Positions 63,670 through 64,000 of a stretch of DNA of 64,000 bases are shown in pieces. Below the pieces are notes generated by a model. That model made no database searches and was not told the origin of the DNA. It worked only from the letters and a program-made list of their open reading frames with translations. A program made the position numbers and the translations under genes. Source of the DNA: Bugula neritina (taxonomy: Eukaryota > Bryozoa > Gymnolaemata > Cheilostomatida > Bugulidae); contig OZ037765.1 of the NCBI GenBank assembly GCA_964035545.1, forward strand, positions 31,943,504 through 32,007,503, in the 5' to 3' direction. Every line of letters starts with the position of its first letter. Within the stretch, counting starts at the first letter, position 1.

Positions 63670-64000
63670 GACATGTATCTAACCATCCTATATTGGCTAA
63701 AGTTAACCAGTATTATTAGAATAATTATTTACAGTCTAGTCCATCAATTCTCATACTCACCAACAGAGTCTTTAATTACACAATTGCACTGGAAATATCT
63801 AGGCCGGTTACCCCACGCATCGCATCTAATAAAAATGTGTTGTAATATGGAGGTATTGTTATATGAAGTGTGTGTAGTATTTCAGCCGCATAGGACTAAT
63901 CAAAGCAAAAATTAGTTCACATAACAGTTACACAAATCATTTTACTAGAGTTTCTAACTATTATTGCTATAATCAGTTCCAATTCTCTTCGTTATCCCAT
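63670..64000. other. Upstream flank of paralogue D
   Basis: This matches, inverted, the flanks left of paralogues B and C (ATGGACTAGACTGTAAATAA and the CGACGCGTGGGGT region). It holds no gene and runs off the window. Confidence 0.6.

Overview
This is an AT-rich, repeat-rich window from an animal nuclear genome, probably an invertebrate. The evidence is GT-AG introns, a near-vertebrate SF3A2 splicing factor, a homologue of the animal gene DDIAS/noxin, a NEK-family kinase in 12 exons, C2H2 zinc-finger paralogues, a Ty3/Gypsy retroelement, a Tc1-like transposon, tRNA-derived SINEs, MITE-like inverted repeats and very long dinucleotide arrays. I see no bacterial features (operons, CRISPR). I cannot name the species; a lophotrochozoan is only a guess.

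Layout. 1-3.6 kb is AT-rich non-coding DNA with ATT/ACT-type repeats. 3.6-6.4 kb holds two convergent two-exon genes: a small unrecognised protein (+) and a DDIAS-like OB-fold protein (-). 8.6-9.0 kb is a probable solo LTR. 12.1-21.6 kb is the NEK kinase gene on the minus strand. Its introns hold a SINE and two inverted repeats, and one exon carries a coding minisatellite. 24.4-29.8 kb is a young Ty3/Gypsy element with 353-bp LTRs that differ at only about 3 positions. It has gag, protease and the integrase zinc-binding domain, but reverse transcriptase, RNase H and the integrase catalytic core are gone. A third ORF, apparently made from a spliced RNA, encodes a zinc-finger/coiled-coil protein. 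30.5-31.2 kb is a hexamer-like satellite. 32.9-34.0 kb is an intronless SF3A2.

35-64 kb is a lineage-specific duplication region. Four paralogues of a C2H2 zinc-finger protein with a PLDLS (CtBP-type) motif sit at 35.2-36.2 (-), 50.9-51.8 (+), 54.9-55.8 (+) and 62.5-63.4 kb (-). They are embedded in duplicated flanks that share a TATA box and an inverted-repeat motif, TTTGAC-N4-GTCAAA. The first copy keeps all fingers, the next two have lost the last finger, and the fourth is broken by a frameshift and a stop. Dinucleotide arrays, including about 1.7 kb of pure (AC)n, occupy equivalent places in several duplication units. A Tc1-like relic and several MITE-like elements are inserted between them.

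The host genes show no obvious joint pathway (mRNA splicing, ciliary/cell-cycle kinase, DNA-damage survival, transcriptional repression). The most unusual items are the trans-mobilised retroelement with its spliced accessory ORF and the shared promoter palindrome of the zinc-finger family.
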